This document shows positions 1 through 9,400 of a DNA stretch of 64,000 bases, in pieces. The stretch's first letter is position 1, and each line of letters starts with the position of its first letter. Position numbers and translations under genes: made by a program. This stretch comes from CAIMFV01 sp040757715 (GTDB lineage: Bacteria > Pseudomonadota > Alphaproteobacteria > Caulobacterales > Caulobacteraceae), in the NCBI GenBank assembly GCA_040757715.1, contig JBFLWS010000009.1, positions 53,374 through 117,373 on the forward strand, given 5' to 3'. The notes beneath the pieces are model-generated. The model was not told the DNA's origin, did not search any database, and saw only the letters and a program-made list of their open reading frames with translations.

Positions 1-295
1 ACTCTCCCGTAATGTCGGGAACAACAATGTCGGCTCCGGACCCGGAGGGATCACTCTTCAGCTTCACCGTCACGGAGAAGTCCTTGCGGCTCTCCTCGAT
101 GTTTTTGTCTGAGCGGGGCGCAAACTCGCCTCGGGACTGGAAGGCGAGGGCCTCCTCTACATAGGTGATTTCATCGGGTGGAACGGGCGCGAAGATCTGG
201 CCTTGACCGGTCCGGAGGGCATCCCATAGGGCCGCGAGATAGTTGGTCTTGCCGGAATTGGGCCACCCCACCATCATGATCGAACCGCTGCTCAT
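1..295 (-). CDS. P-loop GTPase, DO-GTPase1-like (3' end beyond window)
   Basis: Reading leftwards from an ATG at 295, the first 98 codons are open and run off the window edge. Residues 9-16 form a Walker A (G1) motif, GWPNSGKT, followed by NYLAAL, as in TRAFAC-type GTPases of conflict systems. The ATG overlaps the TGA of the preceding gene (ATGA at 292-295), so the two are almost certainly translationally coupled. The pairing with a second, different GTPase directly upstream is what is known for the predicted double-GTPase systems (DO-GTPase1 plus DO-GTPase2). Assigning this one to DO-GTPase1 is inference from context plus the G1 motif; the rest of the domain is not visible. Confidence 0.7.
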   Translation of the reverse strand, partial: MSSGSIMMVGWPNSGKTNYLAALWDALRTGQGQIFAPVPPDEITYVEEALAFQSRGEFAPRSDKNIEESRKDFSVTVKLKSDPSGSGADIVVPDITGE

Positions 296-1290
296 TGGCC
301 AGCTTCTCGGCTTCCGAACCGGAGCATGTGCCGATGCTCGGTGGACCGGTCGGAATCTGGCCAGAACGCCGGCACGGGCGGCCGCGCGCCGATCGTCTTG
401 GCGATGAGCTCAGGTATGCCGAAACCCGCGGAGGTTTGGCCGCCTTTGCGCTTGAACGACGAGATCGGCACGATGTCGAGGTCAATACCCTTCGCGGCCG
501 CTGACGCCTTCAGCGTGTCCATGTCACGAGTTGCCACCTCTCCGGAGTCTCGGTGCGAGAGGACCAGCAAGATCGGAACGGAGCGTCCGACAAGCGCCGC
601 CACGCGCGCCATCAGCAGGTCCAGCCGCCTGAGTACCGTCAGCCGTGTTTCGGGGGTGGCCAGTTGACGGCCGTCCGCCATCAGCCAAACCGTGTCCGCC
701 GCCTTCAAGAAGTTTAACCGATCAGAGCGGTTTCGATCGATGAACGAATCCGACCATTCGCCCGGCAGGTCGGGCAGAAGGAAATCGAAGGTCACATCGT
801 CGGCCGCCCGCCTGAGCCGCAGATGGAGGAAACCTGCGCCGCGATCGTGAGCCAGTTCGGTGTGGGAGGTCATTTGCTCGGGCGGCGATCCCTTGTTCCA
901 TCGCCGAGCTCCTTGGGAGATTTCATTCAGGGCCATGATGGTTCGGCTGTCGGCGAACCTGAAGCCCGACAGCTTTTCCCGCCCGAGCAACAGGAAGAGG
1001 CTCGCTATAGATGCTGTCTTGCCGGAGTCCGGCGCGCCAAGGATCCCGATGAGCCTGCAGTAACGGCCGCACATCAGGGCACCCGCCTCCGCTGCGCCAA
1101 GGGTGAGGCTGGACGGAAACCGGGGCTTGTCCTCAGGAGCAGCGAGCGGCGGAGGAACGACGGCGGCCGACACCAATTCAGCGATAGACTCCATCTCGAT
1201 CCTGTTCGGGCATGTCTCAGGAGGATTGTTCTCCAGACATGCACCCGTTTCGGCGAACGTGCATTCTGCGATCTGGCAGCCGGCGGCCAT
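292..1290 (-). CDS. Double-GTPase 2-like protein of a GTPase conflict system
   Basis: 332 residues. The N terminus is cysteine-rich (C5, C10, C18, C27), which looks like a small metal-binding knuckle. A GTPase domain follows: Walker A GAPDSGKT at 85-92, a DLPGEW G3-like motif at 175-180, and LVLSHRD at 243-249 in the place of the usual N/TKxD. This combination resembles the DO-GTPase2 family described in predicted NTPase-dependent conflict (anti-phage) systems. The gene starts directly after the TAG of the GASH-like gene (TAGATG) and its stop overlaps the start of the next GTPase. The unusual G4 motif leaves nucleotide specificity uncertain. Inferred role: nucleotide-dependent switch or sensor controlling an effector in the same operon. 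Confidence 0.75.
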   Translation of the reverse strand: MAAGCQIAECTFAETGACLENNPPETCPNRIEMESIAELVSAAVVPPPLAAPEDKPRFPSSLTLGAAEAGALMCGRYCRLIGILGAPDSGKTASIASLFLLLGREKLSGFRFADSRTIMALNEISQGARRWNKGSPPEQMTSHTELAHDRGAGFLHLRLRRAADDVTFDFLLPDLPGEWSDSFIDRNRSDRLNFLKAADTVWLMADGRQLATPETRLTVLRRLDLLMARVAALVGRSVPILLVLSHRDSGEVATRDMDTLKASAAAKGIDLDIVPISSFKRKGGQTSAGFGIPELIAKTIGARPPVPAFWPDSDRSTEHRHMLRFGSREAGQ

Positions 1291-2319
1291 CTAGACTTTC
1301 GCCCCCGGAGATTGGCTCAGGACTTGCAGGAACCCAGCCTCAAGCAGCGCGCGACCGGCCCATTCTGAAGTGGTGTCCTTCTGCCCGGGGCCGCTGGGCG
1401 CCCCGGCGGCCTCGATCAACGTCGAGAGTAGGCCAAAGACGGCAGGAAACTTGGCGGGCCGGTCGCCGATCACGGCCTTCGCAAGGGCTTCCTTGTCACC
1501 GCCAAGAGCACCGACAATCTCTGTCAGAGCGAGAGGGTCGTGCTCGCGGACGTGGCGCATGACGACGTGTTTGTGTCCCTCCGCGGGAAGACGACGTAAA
1601 GTTTGCCCAGCCTCGATGCCCGCAGCAATGGCGGCCGCGAGCGGCGGGGCCGCTGAAAGCTGGCGCTTGAGCGACGGGCTGTAATTGCTCAACGCCCACC
1701 ACAGGAAGTCGATCTCCTCCCGATCCAGGATCGCGTTCTCCCGTAGCGTCCCGATGGGATCTTCCACGCCGGTTTTGACCTTGGTGCTGGCGTCCGACAG
1801 GTCGGCGGCAAATGCATCGATCTTGATGTCCCCGACGGGTTTGCGCACCCGCGAGCTCGACGCTCGGGACAGGGCCAAGTTGCGCGCGTCCCGCAGCACC
1901 TCCGACCTCAGCATCTCGAGCTTTGTATCGGCCGATGGCGGCTGCAGACTCAGCGCCAGCCACGTGGCGGTCGCGATGACGTCACCCACGGAGAGGCCTA
2001 TGGCTCGCTTGGCCGTCAGGATCGCCTGGTCCAACCCGAGCAAGGCGACCGTCACGAGTTCGAGTTCATGCCCCGCGCGAATGAACGCGGTGCTTTGTTC
2101 CCGGATTGAAGACTCGACGAGGGCCGCCACGCCCTCGGTCATGCTGCCGCCCTTGATGCACGCCTTCGCGATCCCATCCGCGACGGCGATTAGCGCGTCG
2201 ATGTCGCGGTCATTCACGAGCTTCGCCGCCAGGTCTTTGACAACCGCGGTGCGCTTGGTGACCAGATCGTCACTAGGGTCCGGGTCAAAGATCCGGACGT
2301 GTGTCGCTACATCGGCCAT
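1291..2319 (-). CDS. GASH-like helical protein of the GTPase system
   Basis: 342 residues from the ATG at 2319, chosen over an upstream in-frame start at 2361 because AGGGG lies 3-7 bases before it and because the upstream start would overlap the phosphoesterase gene by 37 bases. The protein appears all-helical, with no signal peptide, membrane segment or catalytic motif. Its position between a metallophosphoesterase and a GTPase pair, and its overall look (Ala/Leu-rich helices, a DFLWWALSNYSPS segment), match the GTPase-associated system helical (GASH) family. The family name is from established knowledge; the match is by eye. Likely a scaffold or adaptor between the GTPases and the effector. 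Confidence 0.6.
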   Translation of the reverse strand: MADVATHVRIFDPDPSDDLVTKRTAVVKDLAAKLVNDRDIDALIAVADGIAKACIKGGSMTEGVAALVESSIREQSTAFIRAGHELELVTVALLGLDQAILTAKRAIGLSVGDVIATATWLALSLQPPSADTKLEMLRSEVLRDARNLALSRASSSRVRKPVGDIKIDAFAADLSDASTKVKTGVEDPIGTLRENAILDREEIDFLWWALSNYSPSLKRQLSAAPPLAAAIAAGIEAGQTLRRLPAEGHKHVVMRHVREHDPLALTEIVGALGGDKEALAKAVIGDRPAKFPAVFGLLSTLIEAAGAPSGPGQKDTTSEWAGRALLEAGFLQVLSQSPGAKV

Positions 2320-2324
2320 AGCCC

Positions 2325-3650
2325 CTAATTCCCCCCGTTCTCGTCGCTGGCGATCACCCAATCAATCGCAGCGGAGAGTTCATTCAACCTGCCGCTGTGC
2401 GCAAGCTGGTCGACCACCTGTCGTTCGATGCCGTGCGACAACTCCTCCGTCCAATCGTCGGGCAACTCACCGAGCCGCACGAGCACCCTCAGCCGCTGGC
2501 CTGGCGTGAGGTCCCGGAAGAAGCTCAGCAGCACCAATGCAAAGTGGTCCGGCATGGGCGCGGTCGCGGCCTCCTTCGGTCCTCCGGCTGGCAACTGTGA
2601 ACTGGTCGCCGCCGGCGGAACGCACTCAACCTTCTCTGCAGGGCCAATGGGCTTTGTACCACTACCGAAGTTCGGGCACGCCATGGTGAAGGTAGGCACC
2701 TGGCCCTTAAGGGGGGAGACATCTGCCGCGAAGTTTTTCCTATCGTCCTGCCAAGATCGAGGGTGCACCGTGACCTCCAAGCACTCCCCAGTCTGGTCCA
2801 GGCTGAATTCGATGACGTTGTACGTATACAGCAGCGTCTCGTTCGACGGCGGGACCGTAGCGCCAGCCGCAAGCACGAGCAAGGTCCCGCCGTCGGGAGT
2901 CGTTTCAATGGCCGCGGCGGGGTTGTGCTCGTGCCCGGTGATCAAAACCCTCGCCCTATTGCGGATATAAGAGAGGGCGTCTGGGCCATCCTTCAGCCAC
3001 CGCATTGGGTGATGCGCCAGAACGACCAATTCCTCCCCCGCCTCGATGGGAAGCACCCGTTGCCTCTCCCCAACAACGAGCCGGCCTTCTTCATTCTGGC
3101 CCTTTGAGCAGGTGAGGGCGGTGTTCAAGCCGATGAAACGCAGGGTCTTTCCCTCGGCCAGTGGCACCGGCTTGTTGCCGGCTAAGCCGCCGCCGCCATC
3201 GAGGGGACAGTTGTAGCCCTCTGCGAAGGGAATGTAGGCGGAAAACCGGCCGTACATCGCTTTGCGGTCGACGGGATCGGCGAGGTACTTGTCGAGCAGC
3301 GCTTCGCCCTTATCGCCTATTTCCCGTAACATGAGCTCAAGACCGCTTCCAATCTCGTCCCGGTCGATGTCGTGATTGCCGGGCACGAGGTGTACTGATG
3401 TCTTGAGGCAGCCGACAGCCGCTGCCAGCCGATCAAGCCATTCGCCGGCAGCTTTGTATTGCTCAGCCTTTCCAGCATAGGCGATGTCGCCGGTGACGAT
3501 GATGCCGTCGGCGGGGTATTTGCCGAGGCTTTGGAGCGCGAGGCAGGCGTCTGTGATGAGCCTTTCCTTCACGTCATTGTTCACGATCACCTCGCCAGAT
3601 CGCTTTTCCTGGCCAAAGTGAATATCTGAGAGATGGACAAAGACGGGCAT
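2325..3650 (-). CDS. Calcineurin-like metallophosphoesterase, putative effector
   Basis: 441 residues, first gene of the GTPase operon. All metallophosphoesterase signatures are present: DIH (D9, H11), GDIAYAG (54-60), GNHD (91-94), a histidine pair in AHHP (213-214) and GHEH (239-242). These bind two metals and hydrolyse phosphomonoesters or phosphodiesters. The C-terminal ~130 residues lie outside the catalytic fold, are rich in Pro/Ala and then helical, and could be the interaction segment. The stop lies 5 bases before the start of the GASH-like gene. In conflict systems such an enzyme is a plausible effector (nucleotide or nucleic-acid cleavage); this is inference. The start is ATG 3650, with a weak ribosome site. 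Confidence 0.85.
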   Translation of the reverse strand: MPVFVHLSDIHFGQEKRSGEVIVNNDVKERLITDACLALQSLGKYPADGIIVTGDIAYAGKAEQYKAAGEWLDRLAAAVGCLKTSVHLVPGNHDIDRDEIGSGLELMLREIGDKGEALLDKYLADPVDRKAMYGRFSAYIPFAEGYNCPLDGGGGLAGNKPVPLAEGKTLRFIGLNTALTCSKGQNEEGRLVVGERQRVLPIEAGEELVVLAHHPMRWLKDGPDALSYIRNRARVLITGHEHNPAAAIETTPDGGTLLVLAAGATVPPSNETLLYTYNVIEFSLDQTGECLEVTVHPRSWQDDRKNFAADVSPLKGQVPTFTMACPNFGSGTKPIGPAEKVECVPPAATSSQLPAGGPKEAATAPMPDHFALVLLSFFRDLTPGQRLRVLVRLGELPDDWTEELSHGIERQVVDQLAHSGRLNELSAAIDWVIASDENGGN

Positions 3651-4110
3651 TGGTTGTCGTAACGGTGATTCCTGCCGGCCATTCTAGCGGCGTCACACGC
3701 TGTGGCCCATTGTGCCTATCGCAACCAGCGGGATTGAATGTCTGCATTCCGGAGCGGTCCCAAGGACCGCTTCTGTTCAGGTTTCTTGGACGCCCGCCAG
3801 GCGCGACGGCAGGTGTGACCCCGCAGGCGGGTGTCTGAGAAAGCTCGAAGTCTGACCCGCGGGATGGGCGGTGCGGCCTATGGGGATTTGAGCTGGGCGG
3901 CGGTCCCATCGGGGCGCGGCCGGCATGTCGCGAGGCCCTGGGAGCGGCGCTGAGGGGGGGAATGATCCGATGCGGCGTCGGTGACGTGGGGCTGGCGGCT
4001 CGATCTTCGGAGTTGCGGGTGAGCCTGCGGGCCTTGGCGTAAGAGCTGGCGCACGCTGCGACCGGCCGGCGCCGCGGGGCTGCAGTTCAGGGCGAAGCGG
4101 TCCTTCAGCC
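3651..4110. other. Gene-free gap between the GTPase operon and the IS91 unit
   Basis: No supported gene. The right part probably contains the outer end of the IS91-type unit, and the left part the promoter region of the GTPase operon. Only a hairpin at 3753-3771 stands out. Confidence 0.5.
3753..3771. promoter_or_regulatory. 8-bp hairpin upstream of the GTPase operon
   Basis: AGCGGTCC, CAA, GGACCGCT: a perfect 8-bp stem with a 3-base loop about 100 bases before the metallophosphoesterase start. No T-run follows, so a simple terminator is unlikely. It may be an operator, a leader hairpin or part of the IS91 end. Confidence 0.35.
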
Positions 4111-5310
4111 TCATGAGGAATCGATCCTGAACACCAGCCTCGGCGGCGCGCCGTGTGGCGAGCCTCCGCGCTCGAAGATCTCGACGAGGACCATGCGCCC
4201 GCCGCAGCAGGGGCAGGTGATCGGCGCCTTTGCGTCCACCTCTGGTTCGGCGCTGGCGTCGGCCGCGGAGAGCACCGGCGCCTGGAGCAGAACGCGGGCC
4301 TTGGCCAGGTTGGCGGCGCGGGCGGGGTTGGCGAACAGACCGTAGTGGCGGATGCGGTGGAAGCCTTCGGGCAGGACGTGGATCAGGAAGCGGCGGAGGA
4401 ACTCGCCGGTCGCCAGCGTCATCAGTTTGCGACGGGCCTGGCCGTCCTGGCGTTAGTCCTTCCAGTGGAAGGTGACGGCCTTGTCGTCCATGGCGACTAG
4501 CCGGCTGCTGGAGATGGCGACGCGGTGGGTGTAGCGGGCGAGATAGGCCAGGACGGACTCGGGTCCCGCGAACGGGCGCTTGGCGTAGACCACCCACTCG
4601 GCGCGGCGCAACGGCGCCAGGCGCGCGGCGAAGGCGGCGCGGTCGGCGAGGCCCGCGAGCTCGCCGAAGAAGGCCAGGCGGCCCTCGGCGTGGGCGGCGG
4701 CGAGCTTCTCCAGGAACAGCCGCCGGAACAGCCGCGAGAGCACGCGCACGGGCAGGAAGAACCGCGGCCGGCAGGATACCCAGCGCTGGCCGTCCAATGA
4801 GAGGCCGCCGCCGGGGACGATGCAGTGGACGTGGGGATGGTGGGTGAGCGCCGAGCCCCAGGTGTGCAGGACGGCGGTCAGGCCGATCCGCGCGCCCAGA
4901 TGCCTGGGATCGGCGGCGACGGTCAGCAGGGTCTCGGACGCGGCCTTGAACAGGGCGCCGTAGACCACCGCCTTGTTCTGGAAGGCGATGTCGCCGATCT
5001 GCGCCGGCAGGGTGAAGACCACGTGGTAGTAGGCCAGCGGCAACAGCTCGGCCTGGCGGGCTTCCAGCCAGCGCTGCGCCGCCGCCCCCTGGCACTTCGG
5101 GCAATGCCGGTTGCGGCAGGAGTTGTAGGCGATCCGGACGTGGTCGCAGTCCTCACAGCGCTCGACATGCCCGCCCAGCTCCGCGGTGCGACAGGCCTCG
5201 ATCGCCGACATTACCTTGAGCTGGCCGAGGCTCAGATGTCCGGCCTGGGCGCGGCGGAAGGCCTCGCCATGGGCGCGGAAGATGTCGGCAACCTGCAGGG
5301 CCGGGCGCAC
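4111..5310 (-). pseudogene. IS91-family transposase with one in-frame ochre stop
   Basis: A GTG at 5310 starts a 285-codon reading frame that ends in TAA at 4453-4455. The same frame continues beyond the stop for another 113 codons to TGA at 4111, and the continuation is clear transposase sequence (RQDGQARRKLMTLATGEF, then a CPCC zinc knuckle). Relatives have Tyr at the stop position, so a single TAC/TAT to TAA change is the simplest explanation. The N-terminal zinc ribbon (C52, C55, C65, C70, C73), the HHPHVH metal motif (157-162) and the catalytic tyrosine pair in YLARY (256, 260) all lie before the stop. The truncated product lacks the conserved C terminus and is probably inactive. Confidence 0.85.
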
Positions 5311-5326
5311 CGGCCCGGCTCCCGCC

Positions 5327-6193
5327 TCAGGCCGGCGGCGGCCGCAGCTGCAAGAGATCCAGCGGACTGTCGATCCCGTCCAGGGTCTTGGCGGCCACGT
5401 GGGTGTAGACCGAGGTGGTCTCCAGCTTCCTATGGCCGAGCAGCACCTGGATCACCCGCACGTCGACGTTCTGCTCCAGCAGGTGGGTGGCGAAGCAATG
5501 CCGTAGCGTGTGCAGGCAGACCGGCTTCCTGATCCCGGCCTTCCAGACCGCCTCGTGGAAGGCGCGGTTGAGCGAGCGCGGGGTGACAGCGTTGAAGGCG
5601 GTCAGCCGGTTGGGAAACAGCCACACCGGCGGCCGCGCCACCTTCCACCAGTTGCGCAGCACGGCGAGCAGATGCGGCGACAGCAGCGCGTCACGGTCGC
5701 GCCGCCCCTTGCCCTGCTCGACCCGGATGCGCATGCGCTGGCTGTCGATGTCGCCGACCTTCAAGCCAACGACCTCCGAGGCCCGCAGGCCCGCGCCATA
5801 GGCTACGCTGAGCGCCGTGCGCCACTTCAGCCCAGGCGCCGCCTCAAGGAGGCTGGCCACCTCGGCGGGGGTCAGGACCACGGGCAACCGCTGGGGCTCG
5901 CGAACGATCGGGATATAGTCCACCGCCTCGGGCCGCTTCAGCGTCACACGGAAGAAGAACCGCAGCGCCACCATCGCGCCGTTGACGCTGGCGGGCGCCA
6001 ACCCGCTCTGCGCTAAATGCAGCTGATAGCGGCGCACGTCCTCGAACGTCAGCTCAGCCGGCGTCCTGTCGCAGTAGCGGCAGCAAGACCGCACCGATCG
6101 GATGTACGCCTGCTGGGTCCGCGCATCGAAGTTGCGGATGGTCATGTCTTCGACCATCCTGCGGCGCAGCGGGTGGATCGCTTCTTCGGGCAT
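5327..6193 (-). CDS. Tyrosine recombinase/integrase of the IS91-type unit
   Basis: 288 residues from ATG 6193, which has GGAG 7 bases upstream; a longer frame from 6232 has no ribosome site. The N-terminal SAM-like core-binding domain covers roughly residues 10-90. The catalytic domain carries R137 (GAGLRASE), K162, H228 and R231 (HTLRH), H254 (LLGHRK) and nucleophile Y263 (SVYTHV), so the active site is complete. It lies 16 bases before the transposase, as usual in IS91-like elements that carry an integrase. Likely helps recombination or resolution of the element. Confidence 0.9.
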   Translation of the reverse strand: MPEEAIHPLRRRMVEDMTIRNFDARTQQAYIRSVRSCCRYCDRTPAELTFEDVRRYQLHLAQSGLAPASVNGAMVALRFFFRVTLKRPEAVDYIPIVREPQRLPVVLTPAEVASLLEAAPGLKWRTALSVAYGAGLRASEVVGLKVGDIDSQRMRIRVEQGKGRRDRDALLSPHLLAVLRNWWKVARPPVWLFPNRLTAFNAVTPRSLNRAFHEAVWKAGIRKPVCLHTLRHCFATHLLEQNVDVRVIQVLLGHRKLETTSVYTHVAAKTLDGIDSPLDLLQLRPPPA

Positions 6194-6320
6194 CACTCGT
6201 CTCCTGTCTCGAGGAGGACGTGGCCGACCCACGCTCCTCTTCAGACAGGAGGATCCCGCTGCTCACCTTCGCCGAACGAACACCCCTCCCGCGCGAGCGG
6301 GTTAGTACAATGGCGCTTTA

Positions 6321-6350
6321 AGCCCGTTCTGTTCATTCGCAACCAAGCCT
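6321..6350 (+). repeat. Direct repeat copy A, left of the helicase gene
   Basis: 30 bases that match 11998-12027 at 27 of 30 positions in the same orientation, with single differences at repeat positions 10, 12 and 21. The copies bracket the DUF4011 helicase gene and the IS6 remnant. On the minus strand the inner part reads as codons for EAW(L/W)R, also found in the IS3-type remnant near 39.37 kb, so the repeat may be an old IS fragment. Confidence 0.7.
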
Positions 6351-6467
6351 CTCAGGCGCCGATTGGCCGCCGAGCGACGTTACGGGCGTCGTCCGTATGG
6401 TGATGGAAGCCTCGGTATGCCCGGCAAGCGATCGGCCCCATCGCCAAGCAGCTGTAGCCACCGAACG

Positions 6468-9400
6468 TTATAGGCCTTGCAATATCCGATCACGTAGGTC
6501 CGGCCCCACGCGCTTGAACCCCAAAAGGCGCGCAGCTGAGCGGATGAGGTCCTCGTCATCGCCACCGGCGTTGTCTTCACGCGCAATTCGCAGAGCTTCG
6601 CGAATTTCCAGCAATGAGATCGAAGCCGCCTTCAGAGTCGCGCCTGTTTCCGCCGAGCGATCGCGCACCGGGAGCGATTTGGCCTGCGCCTCATTAAACC
6701 AGAAATCCGCGTCGCATAGGATAAAGGCGTCCCTCGATCGCAAGCTAGCAAGCGCCGTCCGCGTGGAAGCAACGATTCGCGCGCCCGCCTTTTCCTTGCC
6801 AAAACTGACCGCCACCCGTCGAGCAATCTCGTCAAGGTGAACCGGCCCCTCGGCCTCAACGATGACGCGCACAAGTTCATCGAGCATCGAAAGCGGAGCC
6901 TCGTGCGGCTCGTGCGACGCCCGCACGCGGCCCTCATAGCGGCGGTACGCGGGCATTTTCCGCTGCACCACTTCCGGCGCCTCGATCACCTCCGCCTCCA
7001 CCGGCTTTGTTTCGACGACCGGCGGCCGACCCTTGTTGGCGCCCTCGATGCGGACACCCTGCTCAGCCGCCGCGCGCGCCGCCTCAAGCGCTTGCCGCAG
7101 GCGATCAATCTCGGGCTTGCGGCGATAGAACCAGTCCGTGCTCCAGATGCGGTGGAACCGCCAGCCGAGGGTTTCCAGCACGTCCTGGCGCAAGCGATCG
7201 CGTTCGCGGGCCCATAAGGCGCTATGATAGGTCGCCCCATCGCACTCCACGGCCAGGAGATAAGTTCCCGGCTTGTCGGGGTGGCGCACGCCGAGATCGA
7301 TGCGGAATCCGGCCGCCCCCACCTGAGGATCCGCCAGGAACCCCAGACCGCGAATGACGTCGGCGACGTCTTCTTCGAACGGCGAGTCGGCCGTTTCGCC
7401 CGTGGGGGCGCTATCATCGATGCGGCCATGTTTGGCGAACTCGAGGAACCGCTTCAGAACTCGGGGGCCCTCCTGAAGTGAGCGACTGGCGTCGATGTCT
7501 CCGGGGTCGAACGAGGCGAACACTTCACAGCGAACGCGAGCTCGAGTGAACAGCACGTTGAGGCGACGCTCGCCGCCCTCGCCGTTGACAGGCCCAAATG
7601 AACTGGAGGGACGACCGCCTAGCGTGCTGGGACCATAACCAACACTGACGAGAATCACATCTCGCTCGTCGCCCTGCACGTTTTCGATGTTCTTTACGAA
7701 CACGTCCTCGGATTGGCCTTCGCGCAAGAACGCATCGAGCTCCGCGTCCTGTTTGCGCCGAGCGTCGAGCAACTCGGTGATCAGATTGCGCTGAGCGAAG
7801 GAGAAGGTGACGACGCCGAGCGAAAGATCCGGATGCGCCCGGGCGTGATCCGCGATGCGGTCAACGACAGCTTCACCTTCCTTGCGATTGTCGCGTTTGC
7901 CGCCGCGATCGTAGATCCCATCGATACGGGTGAAACACAGCCCGTAGGCTGGATCTTTCTGCAGTGGCGATGGCGGCAGCACGAGCTCGCCATCGTAGAA
8001 CTCCCGGTTGGAGACAGCGATCAACGACGGGTCGCGCGACCGGTAGTGCCACTTCAACATTCGCGAGCCGAGGCCTCGCGCCTCGCAAAGGGTCAGAATG
8101 CTTTCCATCGAGGCCGCGCTCGCCGCCCCCTGCAGCAAGGCCTCAGCGCCGTCGTCATCGTCATCGAGATTGCCGTCATCAGCCAAGAGGCGATCAAAGA
8201 ATGAGGTTGGCGGCAGCTGCTTCTTATCGCCCACCACCACGATCTGGTCGGCGCGAGCAATAGCGCCCAAGGCGTCCTCCGGCCGAACCTGCGAGGCTTC
8301 GTCGATCACCAGAAGATCGAACTTCAACCGCCCCGGCGGCAGATACTGGGCGACAGAAATGGGGCTCATCAGCAGCACTGGCTTGATCCGCTGCACCGCC
8401 TCTCCAGCCTTGACGAATAGTTTGCGCAGCGGCATGTGCCCGCGCTTGCGACCGATCTCGCCGCGGACCACAGCCATTTCGCCCTGCGCGCCCTGCGGCA
8501 CCTGCTGCAGATGTCGAGCCAAGATGCCCGACACGTTGTGCTTCAGCTTCCCGCGCTCAAGCTCGGCAAATTTCGCTACCAACGCCTGACGATCCAGCTC
8601 GCGCAAACCGGCCAGCGCTTCGGACCGCCGTACGGCCTGCGTCCAAAGCTGCTCGACTCGAGCGAAACGAAACTCAGTGGCGGCGGCGGCAGGATCGAGG
8701 CGATCGTCCTGCAAAGCGTCGACCAGCTCGCCAAGTCCCGCCTTGCGCAGTCGGAACTCAGCCGCGGACAAACGACACCAGGCTGGATAGCGGTTGAAAT
8801 TGTCAGCCATGCGCGAACAAGCCTGCGCCAAGCTCGTAAGTCCGGCGCGCTCGAGATCGCTTTCGCCTAGCACTGCTGCGTCGAAATCAAGGGCCGAGAT
8901 CAGCTGTTGAACGTGGTCGCGGGAAGCAATCGCCAATTGCTGGAGCTTAGACCGCAACCCCATCAAGGTTTTAGGGTGGCCGGCAAGTCGCACAGCCTCC
9001 TCGGCGGGGACCTTCAACTCGCCACCCTGAAGCTGCGCGCACCATTCAGCCACATCGGACAAAAAGCCAAAATTAGAGCGATCCCCGCGCCACTCGTCGC
9101 CGAGGTGGCGTGCGCAAAATGGGGCCTCTTCCTCCCAAGCCTTGCGCTTCACTTCCAAGTCGCACAGAGCATCGACCAATTTGAGCCGAGCGGCGGCTGC
9201 CTTGGGTAAGGGTTCGCGCAGCAAGCCCGCCAGGGCCTGTGACGCTTTGCGATAAGTCCCGCCCCAGCGCGCGAAGAAAGATTGGACGCCAGCCGCCAGA
9301 GGTGCGTGGAGATGGGCGGCTGATTGGCTGAATGCCGCCTCGACATAGGGGCCGCTGGCGGCGACATGGGCCTCGCGCCAGACGCGGGCCACCGCCAACG

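Larger units (their letters stand above)
4111..6193 (-). mobile_element. IS91-type unit: tyrosine recombinase plus broken transposase
   Basis: The coordinates cover the coding part only. A tyrosine recombinase gene and a Y2-type rolling-circle transposase gene lie in tandem, 16 bases apart, which is the standard gene pair of IS91-like elements of this kind. The outer ends (oriIS/terIS) could not be fixed by eye; IS91-type elements lack terminal inverted repeats and target duplications. The unit separates the GTPase operon from the helicase gene. Confidence 0.8.

Noticed and set aside
3878..5104. 408-codon minus-strand open frame over the IS91 transposase
   Set aside because: Arg/Pro-rich composition and overlap with the true transposase frame on the same strand; a GC-driven shadow.
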